From CBDCWQ01 sp965223435 (GTDB lineage Bacteria; Myxococcota; Kuafuiibacteriia; Kuafuiibacteriales; Kuafuiibacteriaceae), in NCBI GenBank assembly GCA_965223435.1, contig CBDCWQ010000006.1, positions 152,651 through 216,650 on the forward strand: DNA of 64,000 nt, written 5' to 3'. Below the pieces are notes generated by a model, which had not been told where the DNA came from, ran no database searches, and was given only the letters and a program-made list of their open reading frames with translations. The stretch's first letter is position 1; every line of letters begins with the position of its first letter. Below are positions 33,917 through 42,253 of this stretch, one piece after another. Made by a program: the position numbers and the translations under genes.

Positions 33917-35956
33917 GTGCGCTTTCAGCTCGAGACGGACCTATTGCCGAAGGGCGACCAGCCAAGCGCCATCGCGGCCCTTACTCAGGGTTTTGGTGAG
34001 GGGCTCAGGCACCAGCTTCTGTTGGGCGCGACCGGAACTGGAAAGACCTTCACTGTCGCCAACGTGGTGCGCGAACTCAACGTACCGACCCTCGTTTTAG
34101 CCCACAACAAGACCTTGGCAGCCCAGCTCTATGGGGAGTTCAAGGATTTGTTTCCGAAAAACGCCGTCGAGTATTTCGTCAGCTATTACGACTACTACCA
34201 GCCCGAGGCCTACGTTCCCACCACGGACACGTACATTGAGAAGGATGCGCTCATCAACGACGAGATCGATCGCATGCGGCACTCGGCGACCCGTTCACTT
34301 TTGGAACGGGACGATGTCCTGGTTGTGGCCAGCGTGAGTTGCATCTACGGAATCGGTGCGTCCGAAGTGTACGAAGGCATGACGCTCGATTTGGTCCCCG
34401 GCCAGACGGTCGAACGCGACCATGTGCTGCGCCGCTTGGTTGAGCTTCAGTATCAGCGCAACGAGGTCGATTTTTCCCGAGGGTCTTTCCGCGTACGAGG
34501 CGACGTCGTTGAGATTTTTCCGGCCTATGAGGAAGACCGGGCCCTCCGGGTGGAGTGGTTTGGCGACGACATTGAAGCCATTCGAGAAATTGATGCCCTG
34601 CGAGGGGTTGTCCATCGTGAACTTCAGAAAATTCGTATGTTTCCCGCCAGTCACTATGTGACAACCGAAGAACGGCGGAACCAAGCGATCAAAACCATTC
34701 GCCAAGAACTGGAGGAACGCTTGGCTCTCCTCGAGCGGTCAGGAAAGCTGGTCGAGGCCCAGCGCTTGGAGCAGCGAACGCTCTACGACCTCGAAATGCT
34801 TGAGACGGTGGGCATGGTGAAGGGCATCGAGAACTACTCGCGGCATCTTTCCGGGAGAAAGCCCAAAGAGGCGCCGCCTACCTTGCTCGACTATTTTCCG
34901 CCCAATTTTCTCATGGTTATCGACGAAAGCCACCAAAGCGTTCCCCAGCTGGGGGCCATGTATAAAGGCGACCAGGTGCGAAAGTCGAACCTCGTCGAGT
35001 TTGGGTTCCGATTGCCTTCGGCGCTCGACAACCGGCCTCTCCAGTTTGAGGAGTTTGCTCGGTACAACAAGAGGCACCTCTATGTGTCGGCAACGCCAGG
35101 GGACTATGAGCTTGAACAGACCGATGGTGTTGTGGTGGAGCAGATCATTCGCCCTACGGGGCTTTTGGATCCCACCATCGATGTCCGCCCCGCGGCGCAC
35201 CAAGTCGATGATCTCCTCGAGGAAATTCGCCAGCGTGTCGAAAAAAACGAGCGGGTGCTGGTTACGACGCTGACCAAGCGCATGGCTGAAGATCTCAGTG
35301 AGTATTACCAGGATGTGGGTGTCAAGGTTCGCTATCTTCATTCGGATATCGATACCCTGGAGCGATCAGACATCATTCGAGAGCTGCGGCTGGGTGTTTT
35401 TGATGTGCTGGTTGGCATCAACCTCTTGAGAGAGGGACTCGACTTGCCGGAAGTGTCCCTGATTGGGATTTTGGATGCGGACAAAGAGGGCTTTTTGCGT
35501 GGCGAGCGATCGTTGGTTCAGACGATCGGCCGCGCCGCTCGAAACAGCCAAGGTCACGTGGTGATGTATGCCGATCGCGTCACCGACTCGATGCGCGCAG
35601 CCATCGATGAGACCACCAGGCGTCGAGAAAAGCAGCAGGCTTACAACAAAGCCCATCGCATTACGCCAAAGACCGTCAAAAAGCAGATCCGTGACCTTCG
35701 GGAGATCGCCGGTTTCAGAACGGAGTTGGCACCGCACGCTGAAGACGACGAGGAAACATGGTCGGCTGAAGAGCTGAAGGCGCGCCTGCCCCAGCTCAAA
35801 AAGGAAATGCACGGAGCGGCTCGCGCACTGGACTTTGAGCGCGCGGCGGAGCTGAGAGACGAGATTCGGGCCATCGAATCGGGTGAACTCGGGGTCGTGC
35901 GTCGCCCCAAGACGGCCAAAGCCAAAGCCAAAGGTCGTCGAAGAAAGAGGAGCTAG
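33917..35956 (+). CDS. uvrB: Excinuclease ABC subunit B
   Basis: Damage-verifying helicase-like component of nucleotide excision repair. 679 residues from the GTG at 33917 (RFQLETDL follows), which has GAAGGGA upstream. An ATG at 33872 overlaps cysS and adds 15 poorly conserved residues. Motifs: Walker A GATGTGKTF, beta-hairpin SYYDYYQPEAYVP, IDESH, SATPG and GRAARN. A C-terminal UVR motif near 640 binds UvrC, and a Lys/Arg-rich tail ends the protein. Confidence 0.96.
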   Translation: MRFQLETDLLPKGDQPSAIAALTQGFGEGLRHQLLLGATGTGKTFTVANVVRELNVPTLVLAHNKTLAAQLYGEFKDLFPKNAVEYFVSYYDYYQPEAYVPTTDTYIEKDALINDEIDRMRHSATRSLLERDDVLVVASVSCIYGIGASEVYEGMTLDLVPGQTVERDHVLRRLVELQYQRNEVDFSRGSFRVRGDVVEIFPAYEEDRALRVEWFGDDIEAIREIDALRGVVHRELQKIRMFPASHYVTTEERRNQAIKTIRQELEERLALLERSGKLVEAQRLEQRTLYDLEMLETVGMVKGIENYSRHLSGRKPKEAPPTLLDYFPPNFLMVIDESHQSVPQLGAMYKGDQVRKSNLVEFGFRLPSALDNRPLQFEEFARYNKRHLYVSATPGDYELEQTDGVVVEQIIRPTGLLDPTIDVRPAAHQVDDLLEEIRQRVEKNERVLVTTLTKRMAEDLSEYYQDVGVKVRYLHSDIDTLERSDIIRELRLGVFDVLVGINLLREGLDLPEVSLIGILDADKEGFLRGERSLVQTIGRAARNSQGHVVMYADRVTDSMRAAIDETTRRREKQQAYNKAHRITPKTVKKQIRDLREIAGFRTELAPHAEDDEETWSAEELKARLPQLKKEMHGAARALDFERAAELRDEIRAIESGELGVVRRPKTAKAKAKGRRRKRS

Positions 35957-35997
35957 CGGGGCAGGCCCAGCCACGAAACGCTTCTTCAAGGACGCTC

Positions 35998-37866
35998 ATG
36001 CGCTTGGCCGACGCCGACAGACGGTCTTTTTGGCTCGAACGGGCAAAAGAAGCCCCCGATTGCGCCGGGGTGTACCTGATGAAGGCCGAGGATGGCGCCA
36101 TTCTCTACGTCGGCAAGGCCAAAAACCTGCGGCTGCGACTCTGTTCGTATTTTCAAGAAGGGACGTCGGACTATCGAGCCTTTGTGGGGCTCTTGGGGGG
36201 CCTTTTACACGATCTTGAAACGGTGGTGACCCGCTCGGAAAAGGAAGCTTTGATCCTGGAACGCGAACTGATCGGCCGCCATGTTCCCCGTTTTAACGTG
36301 ATCTGGAAGGACGACAAACAGTACTTGTGTCTTCGAGTCGATACCCGCGCGGAATTCCCATGGGTTCAAGTCGTCAGGAACATGGGTAAGGACGGTGCGC
36401 GCTATTTTGGGCCTTTTCATTCGGCGTCGATGGCTCGCCAGACCCTTCGGGTGGTGAATCGGCACTTTCAACTTCGCACCTGTCGCGATTCGGTTTTGTA
36501 CAACCGATCGAGGCCGTGTCTAGAGTACCAGATCGGCCGCTGTCCCGCGCCTTGTGTGTACGAGATCGACCGCGAAAAATACCAGGAGGGCGTGAACCAC
36601 GTCCTGATGTTTCTTGAGGGCAAGGGCAAAAATCTGATCGGGCGACTGGAACGTCGCATGTGGGAGGCCTCCGACCGGCTAGACTACGAAGTTGCCGCGC
36701 ACTACCGGAACCAGAAGACCGCAGTTGAACGCACGCTCGAAAAACAGGAGATCGCGTTGCCCTCCCTTCGTGACCAAGACGTCTACGGCATCCACCGTGA
36801 AGGACCACACGTGGCCATCGTCCTGCTGGAGATTCGCAAGGGGCGCATCAAGAATGTTGTGCCCCACTTTTTCGAGCGTGTGTTGGCGGAGGCCGGTTTT
36901 TTGGAGTCGTTTTTGCTGCAGCGCTATGCGGCGCTTGACGAGCCTGTCCCCCACGAACTGTTGGTCCCGGTCTCCCTAGAGGGCGTGTCGCTTCTTCGAG
37001 AGCTTCTTTCGGAGCGCGCGGGCCGTAAGGTGTCGGTCAAGCGGCCCGCAAGGGGAGAGCGCATGCGGCTCATGGAGTTGGCGCAGGATAATGCAGAGCA
37101 TGCGTTTCAGGAAGGATTGAGAAGATCGGGTGTTTTGGATCGCACTTTGGAGGGCCTCCGTGATGCTTTGGGTCTGTCGAACGTGCCCAGGCGAATCGAG
37201 TGTTACGACATTTCCAACCTCGGACCCGATTCTATGGTGGGCTCTCGGGTGGCCTTTAGACGTGGGATGCCGGACAAGAAGGCCTACCGCCATTACCGTA
37301 TCAAGTCGCTTCGGGGGCAAGACGATTTCAAGGCCATGCAGGAAGTTTTGACGCGGCGCTTTGCCCGTGGCCTTCAGGAAAAGGATTTGCCCGAACTCAT
37401 TGTGGTCGATGGTGGCAAAGGGCAGCTCGGGGTGGCCGTCGAGGTGATGAGGGACCTTGGCATCGAGGAAGTCGACCTGATTTCGCTGGCCAAAAGCCGG
37501 TCTCGCCCTTCCCGTGGTGGTGCACCCGAAGCGTCCCCTGAGCGTGTTTTCTTGCCGGGGCGAAGTTCGCCCATCGTTTTACCACAGGACGGACCGGAAT
37601 TACTCCTCCTCGCCCGGATCCGGGATGAGGCCCACCGGTTTGCGATCCGTTTTCATCGGCGCGATCGCCAAAAAAAACGACTTGCCTCGCCCTTGGACGC
37701 CGTGCCGGGCATCGGGCCCGTGAGACGCCGGGCTCTGCTTCGACATCTGGGGAGCGTCCAAAGGATTCAGGCGGCGGCGGTGGAAGAACTCGCACAGGTA
37801 CCCGGCGTCGGTCCCAAGGCCGCCCAGAGAATCTGGCACGCCCTTCACCCGGACGACACGCCATGA
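35998..37866 (+). CDS. uvrC: Excinuclease ABC subunit C
   Basis: Makes both incisions beside a lesion bound by UvrB. 622 residues. N-terminal GIY-YIG nuclease (GVYLMKAEDGAILYVGKAK), a Cys-rich element (CRDSVLYNRSRPCLEYQIGRC), the UVR motif near 205-240, the RNase H-like second nuclease (CYDISN and IVVDGGKGQL), and two C-terminal helix-hairpin-helix motifs (PGIGPVRRR, PGVGPKAAQ). The ATG has AAGGA upstream, 41 bases after the uvrB stop. uvrB and uvrC being adjacent suggests co-expression. Confidence 0.96.
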   Translation: MRLADADRRSFWLERAKEAPDCAGVYLMKAEDGAILYVGKAKNLRLRLCSYFQEGTSDYRAFVGLLGGLLHDLETVVTRSEKEALILERELIGRHVPRFNVIWKDDKQYLCLRVDTRAEFPWVQVVRNMGKDGARYFGPFHSASMARQTLRVVNRHFQLRTCRDSVLYNRSRPCLEYQIGRCPAPCVYEIDREKYQEGVNHVLMFLEGKGKNLIGRLERRMWEASDRLDYEVAAHYRNQKTAVERTLEKQEIALPSLRDQDVYGIHREGPHVAIVLLEIRKGRIKNVVPHFFERVLAEAGFLESFLLQRYAALDEPVPHELLVPVSLEGVSLLRELLSERAGRKVSVKRPARGERMRLMELAQDNAEHAFQEGLRRSGVLDRTLEGLRDALGLSNVPRRIECYDISNLGPDSMVGSRVAFRRGMPDKKAYRHYRIKSLRGQDDFKAMQEVLTRRFARGLQEKDLPELIVVDGGKGQLGVAVEVMRDLGIEEVDLISLAKSRSRPSRGGAPEASPERVFLPGRSSPIVLPQDGPELLLLARIRDEAHRFAIRFHRRDRQKKRLASPLDAVPGIGPVRRRALLRHLGSVQRIQAAAVEELAQVPGVGPKAAQRIWHALHPDDTP

Positions 37867-38034
37867 ACGACGATGTGGCCCTTCGACGCCCATAGAAGCA
37901 CTCGTTATCCCTGATAATGGGCTCGGCCAGGCGGGATTTTGGGAAAAGTTTGGATGGGTTGTTGACTGAGCTTTTAGGAGCAAATAGGCACTCCCCATGG
38001 GGTCGAAGCACCCCGTACCACAGAGTTCCACGCA

Positions 38035-38553
38035 ATGCGGCTGTACCGAAAGATCATACCCAAAATGTCCAAGGAAATCATGGCACTGCTCCGAGGGGAC
38101 GGTGACATTGAGGTCGATGACCAAAAGCTGGAGGAAGCGGAGCTCGATCTGGCCGCGATCTTGGTCGAGTACTGCAATTCCGAGGACCGTCTAAACCAGG
38201 AGACCAAAGAGACGCTGACCCGCCGAGGCCTTTCGGCTGAGCGCTTCGCCCAGGTCAAACGCGGCTTGGCCGACGCCCGAAGCCATAAGACGGGCGAGGA
38301 AGGGCTTGAGTACGTCATCAACCAGATGCTGGAAGCCATGATGCACTCCCGCAACATCGAGGAGGTGTTCGCGGAGGATCATGAGATGCGAAAAAAGATC
38401 CAGCTCACCATGCACAAGTACCTTGGTATCGACGAAGAAATCGACCGCGAGGCGCGTGGCCGGTTGAAGAACCTGCGGGAAGGCAGTGCCGAGTGGGACA
38501 TCGAGTACGAAAAGGTTGTCGGACAACTGAAGCGTGCTCGGGGCCTCGCCTAG
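38035..38553 (+). CDS. DUF507 family protein
   Basis: 172 residues, soluble, acidic and helical (MRLYRKIIPKMSKEIMALL at the start). The layout matches DUF507: two similar halves, each with a short beta/helix followed by a long helix (MHKYLGIDEEIDREARGRLK in the second). The family occurs in deltaproteobacteria and Aquificae; its function is unknown. It lies downstream of uvrC after 168 bases with no clear terminator. Confidence 0.85.
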   Translation: MRLYRKIIPKMSKEIMALLRGDGDIEVDDQKLEEAELDLAAILVEYCNSEDRLNQETKETLTRRGLSAERFAQVKRGLADARSHKTGEEGLEYVINQMLEAMMHSRNIEEVFAEDHEMRKKIQLTMHKYLGIDEEIDREARGRLKNLREGSAEWDIEYEKVVGQLKRARGLA

Positions 38554-38647
38554 GCTGCCAGGCCCAACCCATCCTTCAGCCCTCGAATCGGGGGTGGAGA
38601 GAGAGCTCCCTTCAGAACAATTGTCCCTGGGCCGAAAGTGCTAGGTG

Positions 38648-38684
38648 CGGCCGAAGGCCGTTCTCGCCGGGCCGAAAAGCCCGG
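38648..38684. terminator. Two hairpins in a convergent gap
   Basis: CGGCC/GGCCG (38648-38660, GAA loop) and CCGGGC/GCCCGG (38667-38684, six-base loop). They separate the plus-strand DUF507 gene from the minus-strand membrane gene. GC-rich stems without a T-run; a bidirectional terminator is possible. Confidence 0.35.
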
Positions 38685-38726
38685 GGCTTCGTTGCGCGTT
38701 TCTCTAGACCCTCTGGGTGTCTTGAG

Positions 38727-39302
38727 TTATGCGTCGAACCAAAGTTCGAAGAGATAGGCGATCGCCGTGCCTCCGACAAGGATCGGCCATAGGTCCATGA
38801 GGCTGCGCTTGATTGCTGCCCTGCCGTCCAACCAACAGCCATGAGGGGCCACCTCCCTAAAAGCATGGACGGTCGTCTCTCGTGTCTTTCGCGATGTGCT
38901 GACTTGCCAGCGCGAAAATATAGGCTCCTTCGTCCTCACGACAAGCAGAGGGGCTCTTCCGTCTACGACGTACGCGTACCGGATGTGGTCCGGCGGTCCC
39001 TCCCACGAACGAAATCGATGACTTATCGTAACCCATGCCTCCGTGAACGCAATCCTCATGGTCGCTTGGGCAACAGCCACGTAGCCCACAAGAAGAGCGA
39101 CCGGAATGAGCGACGCAATCTTGAGGAGTGAGAACAGCTGACTTGAATGGAGGGGGCGCCCCGAACTCATACGGACGAGATCAAAGACCAAGAATGCGAC
39201 AATCAAATTCATGCACAACATGAGGCCAGCCACGGCCCACCATAGGGTGCTCAACCAAAAACTCGGACGAATCGTGTTCTTCTCGATAGATTCTTTATTC
39301 AT
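38727..39302 (-). CDS. Membrane protein of unknown function
   Basis: 191 residues with three predicted membrane helices (about 17-43, 60-82 and 172-188). Between the second and third is an ~85-residue polar domain (FRSWEGPPDHIRYAYVVDGR). No family recognised. Its base composition looks less GC-rich than that of its neighbours, hinting at acquired sequence. The start at 39302 lacks a good ribosome site. It lies between gltX (upstream, same strand) and the convergent DUF507 gene. Confidence 0.55.
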   Translation of the reverse strand: MNKESIEKNTIRPSFWLSTLWWAVAGLMLCMNLIVAFLVFDLVRMSSGRPLHSSQLFSLLKIASLIPVALLVGYVAVAQATMRIAFTEAWVTISHRFRSWEGPPDHIRYAYVVDGRAPLLVVRTKEPIFSRWQVSTSRKTRETTVHAFREVAPHGCWLDGRAAIKRSLMDLWPILVGGTAIAYLFELWFDA

Positions 39303-39450
39303 GCGGACTGGGGACCGGGATCGAAGGATAACCCTTATTGATGCGTGAACTTACCATAAGTGCTTTGCTCGGTCCCGCGGGTTTTGCGAATTCCAAATCT
39401 CGCAGGGTGTATGTGCGCGGGTTTTTCGCCGGGGGCAGGGGCGTTTGAGG

Positions 39451-40941
39451 TCAGGGGCTGGGTTTTTTGGGGCCCGCTCGATGACTGGCTTTTGCCGCGG
39501 CCTTGAGGGCCTCGATGGCGTGGCGCAAGCGCCTTCGGACCAAAGCGCGGCCAAGCACAGACATGGTTTCAAAGAGCGGTGGACTGGCGGATTGCCCGGT
39601 CATGGCGATCCGGATCGGCATAAACAACTCTTTGGTCTTCCACTCGTGCTGGGTTGCGAAAGTGCGTGCGGCGGCTTCGAGGGCCTCGGCTGAAAAGTCG
39701 AGCTGTCGGTCCATGACTTCGAGATAGCGCTCGAAAACGATTCGAAGTTCCTTGAACGTTCGTTTTTTGGGTTTCATTTTGTCGGCGTCCGGGTGGACGT
39801 CGCCTCGAAAGAAGTAGTCGGCGGTGGCCAGCAGGTCTTCGGTTTTTTCGATGCGTTCTTTCACCAGGGGGACAATCTGCTTGAGGTAATCCTGCCCAAA
39901 CAGATCGCGGCGGATGAGCTCGACGAGGGCTTCATCGCTGAGTTTCTCTCGGTAGTATTTACCGTTAAGCCAACTGAGTTTCTCGAGGTCGAAGATGGGG
40001 CCCCCCAGCGACATACGCTCCCACGAGAAGGCTTCTTTGAATTCATCGAAGGAAAAAAGTTCTCGCCCATCGGGCATTGAAAAGCCGAGCATGGCCAGGT
40101 AGTTGAGGACCGCTTGCGGCAAAAAACCTCTTTGTTTGTAGTCTAGAATCGATACCGGGTTTTTTCGTTTCGAAATCTTCGACTTGTCTTTGTTCCGGAG
40201 GAGCGGGAGGTGGATGAACTCGGGCGGGGTCCATCCGAAGAGCCCGTAAAGAACCCAGTGTTTGGGGGTGGAGGTGATCCATTCCTCGGCACGGATCACG
40301 TGGGTGATGCCCATGAGGTGGTCGTCCACCACGTTGGCGAGATGGTAGGTTGGAAATCCATCCGACTTCAGGAGGACTTGGTCGTCTACGCCGCTGTTTT
40401 CAAACACCACTTCGCCTCGAAGGCGGTCCTGAACGACGGTCTGTCCATCGGTGGGCATCTGCATGCGAATGGTATGAGGCACGCCCTGGTCTAAGCGGGC
40501 GGCGATCTCGTCGGCGGGAAGGTGGCGGCAATGTCGGTCGTAGCCCAGGTCGAGCCGCGCTTCGCGCTGTTGCTTTCGGAGCGCATCCAACCGTTCGCGG
40601 GTGCAAAAGCATCGGTAAGCGTGGCCCCGTTCAACCAGCTCTTTGGCGTGAGCCTGGTAGATGGGTTGACGTTCGCTCTGGCGATAGGGGCCGTGGGGCC
40701 CCCCGCGATCGGGGCCTTCGTCCCAGCTCAGGCCCAGCCACGTGAGACCCCGGATGATTTCCTCTTCCCACTCGGGTTGGCTCCGCTCTTGGTCGGTGTC
40801 CTCGATGCGGAGGATGAAGGTGCCCTGGTGCTTCCTCGCGAACGCCAGGTTGAACAGTGCGACGTAGGCGGTACCTACGTGAGGTTCGCCCGTGGGGCTT
40901 GGTCCAATACGCACGCGGACCGGTCGGTCGGCTTCGGTCAT
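39451..40941 (-). CDS. gltX: Glutamyl-tRNA synthetase
   Basis: 496 residues. Charges tRNA-Glu (and possibly tRNA-Gln, if GatCAB is present). Class I signatures RIGPSPTGEPHVGTAY (HVGT) and KISKR. A zinc-knuckle-like YRCFCTRERLDAL with a later YDRHCRHL is present. GWTPPEFIHLPLLRNKDKSK is typical. The ATG overlaps the stop of the foldase gene upstream (ATGA at 40938-40941), so the two are translationally coupled. Confidence 0.95.
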   Translation of the reverse strand: MTEADRPVRVRIGPSPTGEPHVGTAYVALFNLAFARKHQGTFILRIEDTDQERSQPEWEEEIIRGLTWLGLSWDEGPDRGGPHGPYRQSERQPIYQAHAKELVERGHAYRCFCTRERLDALRKQQREARLDLGYDRHCRHLPADEIAARLDQGVPHTIRMQMPTDGQTVVQDRLRGEVVFENSGVDDQVLLKSDGFPTYHLANVVDDHLMGITHVIRAEEWITSTPKHWVLYGLFGWTPPEFIHLPLLRNKDKSKISKRKNPVSILDYKQRGFLPQAVLNYLAMLGFSMPDGRELFSFDEFKEAFSWERMSLGGPIFDLEKLSWLNGKYYREKLSDEALVELIRRDLFGQDYLKQIVPLVKERIEKTEDLLATADYFFRGDVHPDADKMKPKKRTFKELRIVFERYLEVMDRQLDFSAEALEAAARTFATQHEWKTKELFMPIRIAMTGQSASPPLFETMSVLGRALVRRRLRHAIEALKAAAKASHRAGPKKPSP

Positions 40942-42152
40942 TTTGCCGGTGCGGAGCTCGGGGCGGAGGAGGGTGTTCCTCTCTTGAGGCCGGGTGGTGT
41001 TCCGGGCGGGGTCGGTCGACGTCGTTTTTGCCCCTCGGCGATGATTTTCTTGTCACCTTTGACGAAGATCTCGATTTTTGCTGCTTCGCGCCATTTCTTG
41101 AGTGATTCTCGCTTTGCCGAGTTTTTGCGTCGGGCCAAAAGCGAACGCTCTATTTGCTCATGGACTTCGGAGAGTGGGCGGGTCCGCTCCTTTTTATGGT
41201 CGGTTTTCTTGATGATATGAAAACCAAACTTCGACTCAACGATGCCCGATATTCGCCCGACTTTGAGTTTCCACGCGGCTTCTTCGAAGGGCTTGACCAT
41301 GCGCCCTTTGCCGAAATAACCGAGGTCGCCTCCCTTGGTTTTTGTTGAATCGTCGCTATGCTCCTTGGCGAGGGCGGCGAAGTCTGCCTTTTTCTTTTTG
41401 GCTTTGCGCAAGAGCTTTTTGGCAAGACTCTTTTTTGCCTTTTTGTCTGCTTTGGAGGCGTTGCTCGGCACCTTGAGCAGAATGTGGCTGGCGCGGACCC
41501 GCTCTGATTCGGTGTAGCGCTTCTTGTACTTTTCGTAGAAGTCCTTGATCTCGGACGGTGGAACTTCCAGCTCGGCGGAAACCTGTTCAAACACGCGCTC
41601 TCTTAGAAGGTTGTTGAGAAACGTTTGTTTGACGTCTTCTTCGGTTGTTCCTGCTTTTTCCAGGAAAGTCTTAAATGCGACCTCGGTCCCATAGCGCTCC
41701 TTTTGTTTTTTCCAGCGTTCTGTTTTTTCGGCTTCGGGTACCTCGATTTTGAGCTTCTGGGCCTGCTGGCGAATGAGCTCTGCTTCTATCAGCCGTCGCA
41801 CGATGTTGTCTTTGAGACGTTCTCGTAGAGCAGGTCTGACAACCTGTCGGCTGTGTTTGTAGCGCTCGATGGTTTGCAAAAACTGGCGGTTAAAACGTTC
41901 CCGCGGAATCTCGGTGCCGTTGACGGTTGCAACCGGACCGTTCCCGGGAGGAAGCATTGCGGCGGCGCCGGCGCCCGGCGTCTTCGCCGGCGTGCCCGGT
42001 TTTTTTGTGGCCGGGGATGTTTTTTGGGCGGTCCCGGGGTCCGCCGATTTTTCGGAGCAATGGGTCAGGGTCCACAGCGCGAGAACCCAAAGAAGAGGAC
42101 CATACCAGGCACCGTTTTTGGCGCGAACGGCGGAAACTCGGAATACGTTCAT
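40938..42152 (-). CDS. PpiC/SurA-type peptidyl-prolyl isomerase lipoprotein
   Basis: 404 residues. The signal ends LTHC at about residue 32, a lipobox, then a Pro/Ala-rich linker. A SurA-N-like chaperone region (about 75-215) is followed by a parvulin domain (VRASHILLKVPSNA, SDDSTKTKGGDLGYFGKGRM, FGFHIIKK). The parvulin domain has a long Lys-rich insert (KADKKAKKSLAKKLLRKAK). It probably folds exported or outer-membrane proteins in the periplasm. The C-terminal ~50 residues are basic and Pro-rich. Confidence 0.88.
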   Translation of the reverse strand: MNVFRVSAVRAKNGAWYGPLLWVLALWTLTHCSEKSADPGTAQKTSPATKKPGTPAKTPGAGAAAMLPPGNGPVATVNGTEIPRERFNRQFLQTIERYKHSRQVVRPALRERLKDNIVRRLIEAELIRQQAQKLKIEVPEAEKTERWKKQKERYGTEVAFKTFLEKAGTTEEDVKQTFLNNLLRERVFEQVSAELEVPPSEIKDFYEKYKKRYTESERVRASHILLKVPSNASKADKKAKKSLAKKLLRKAKKKKADFAALAKEHSDDSTKTKGGDLGYFGKGRMVKPFEEAAWKLKVGRISGIVESKFGFHIIKKTDHKKERTRPLSEVHEQIERSLLARRKNSAKRESLKKWREAAKIEIFVKGDKKIIAEGQKRRRPTPPGTPPGLKRGTPSSAPSSAPAK

Positions 42153-42253
42153 GGGCCGGGCCTAACAAAGCCCGTCACGGGGGGTCAATCGGAATGATTT
42201 TAGGAACTTGAGAACGCCAGGCGTCGGCCCCATCGGCTACCCTAGGACCTGTC

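Noticed and set aside
37961..37990. Sigma-70 promoter before the DUF507 gene (TTGACT with 17-base spacing)
   Set aside because: The matching -10 (TAGGCA) agrees with consensus at too few positions to report.
40522..41220. Plus-strand frame opposite gltX and the foldase gene
   Set aside because: Shadow of two well-supported minus-strand genes; no motif.
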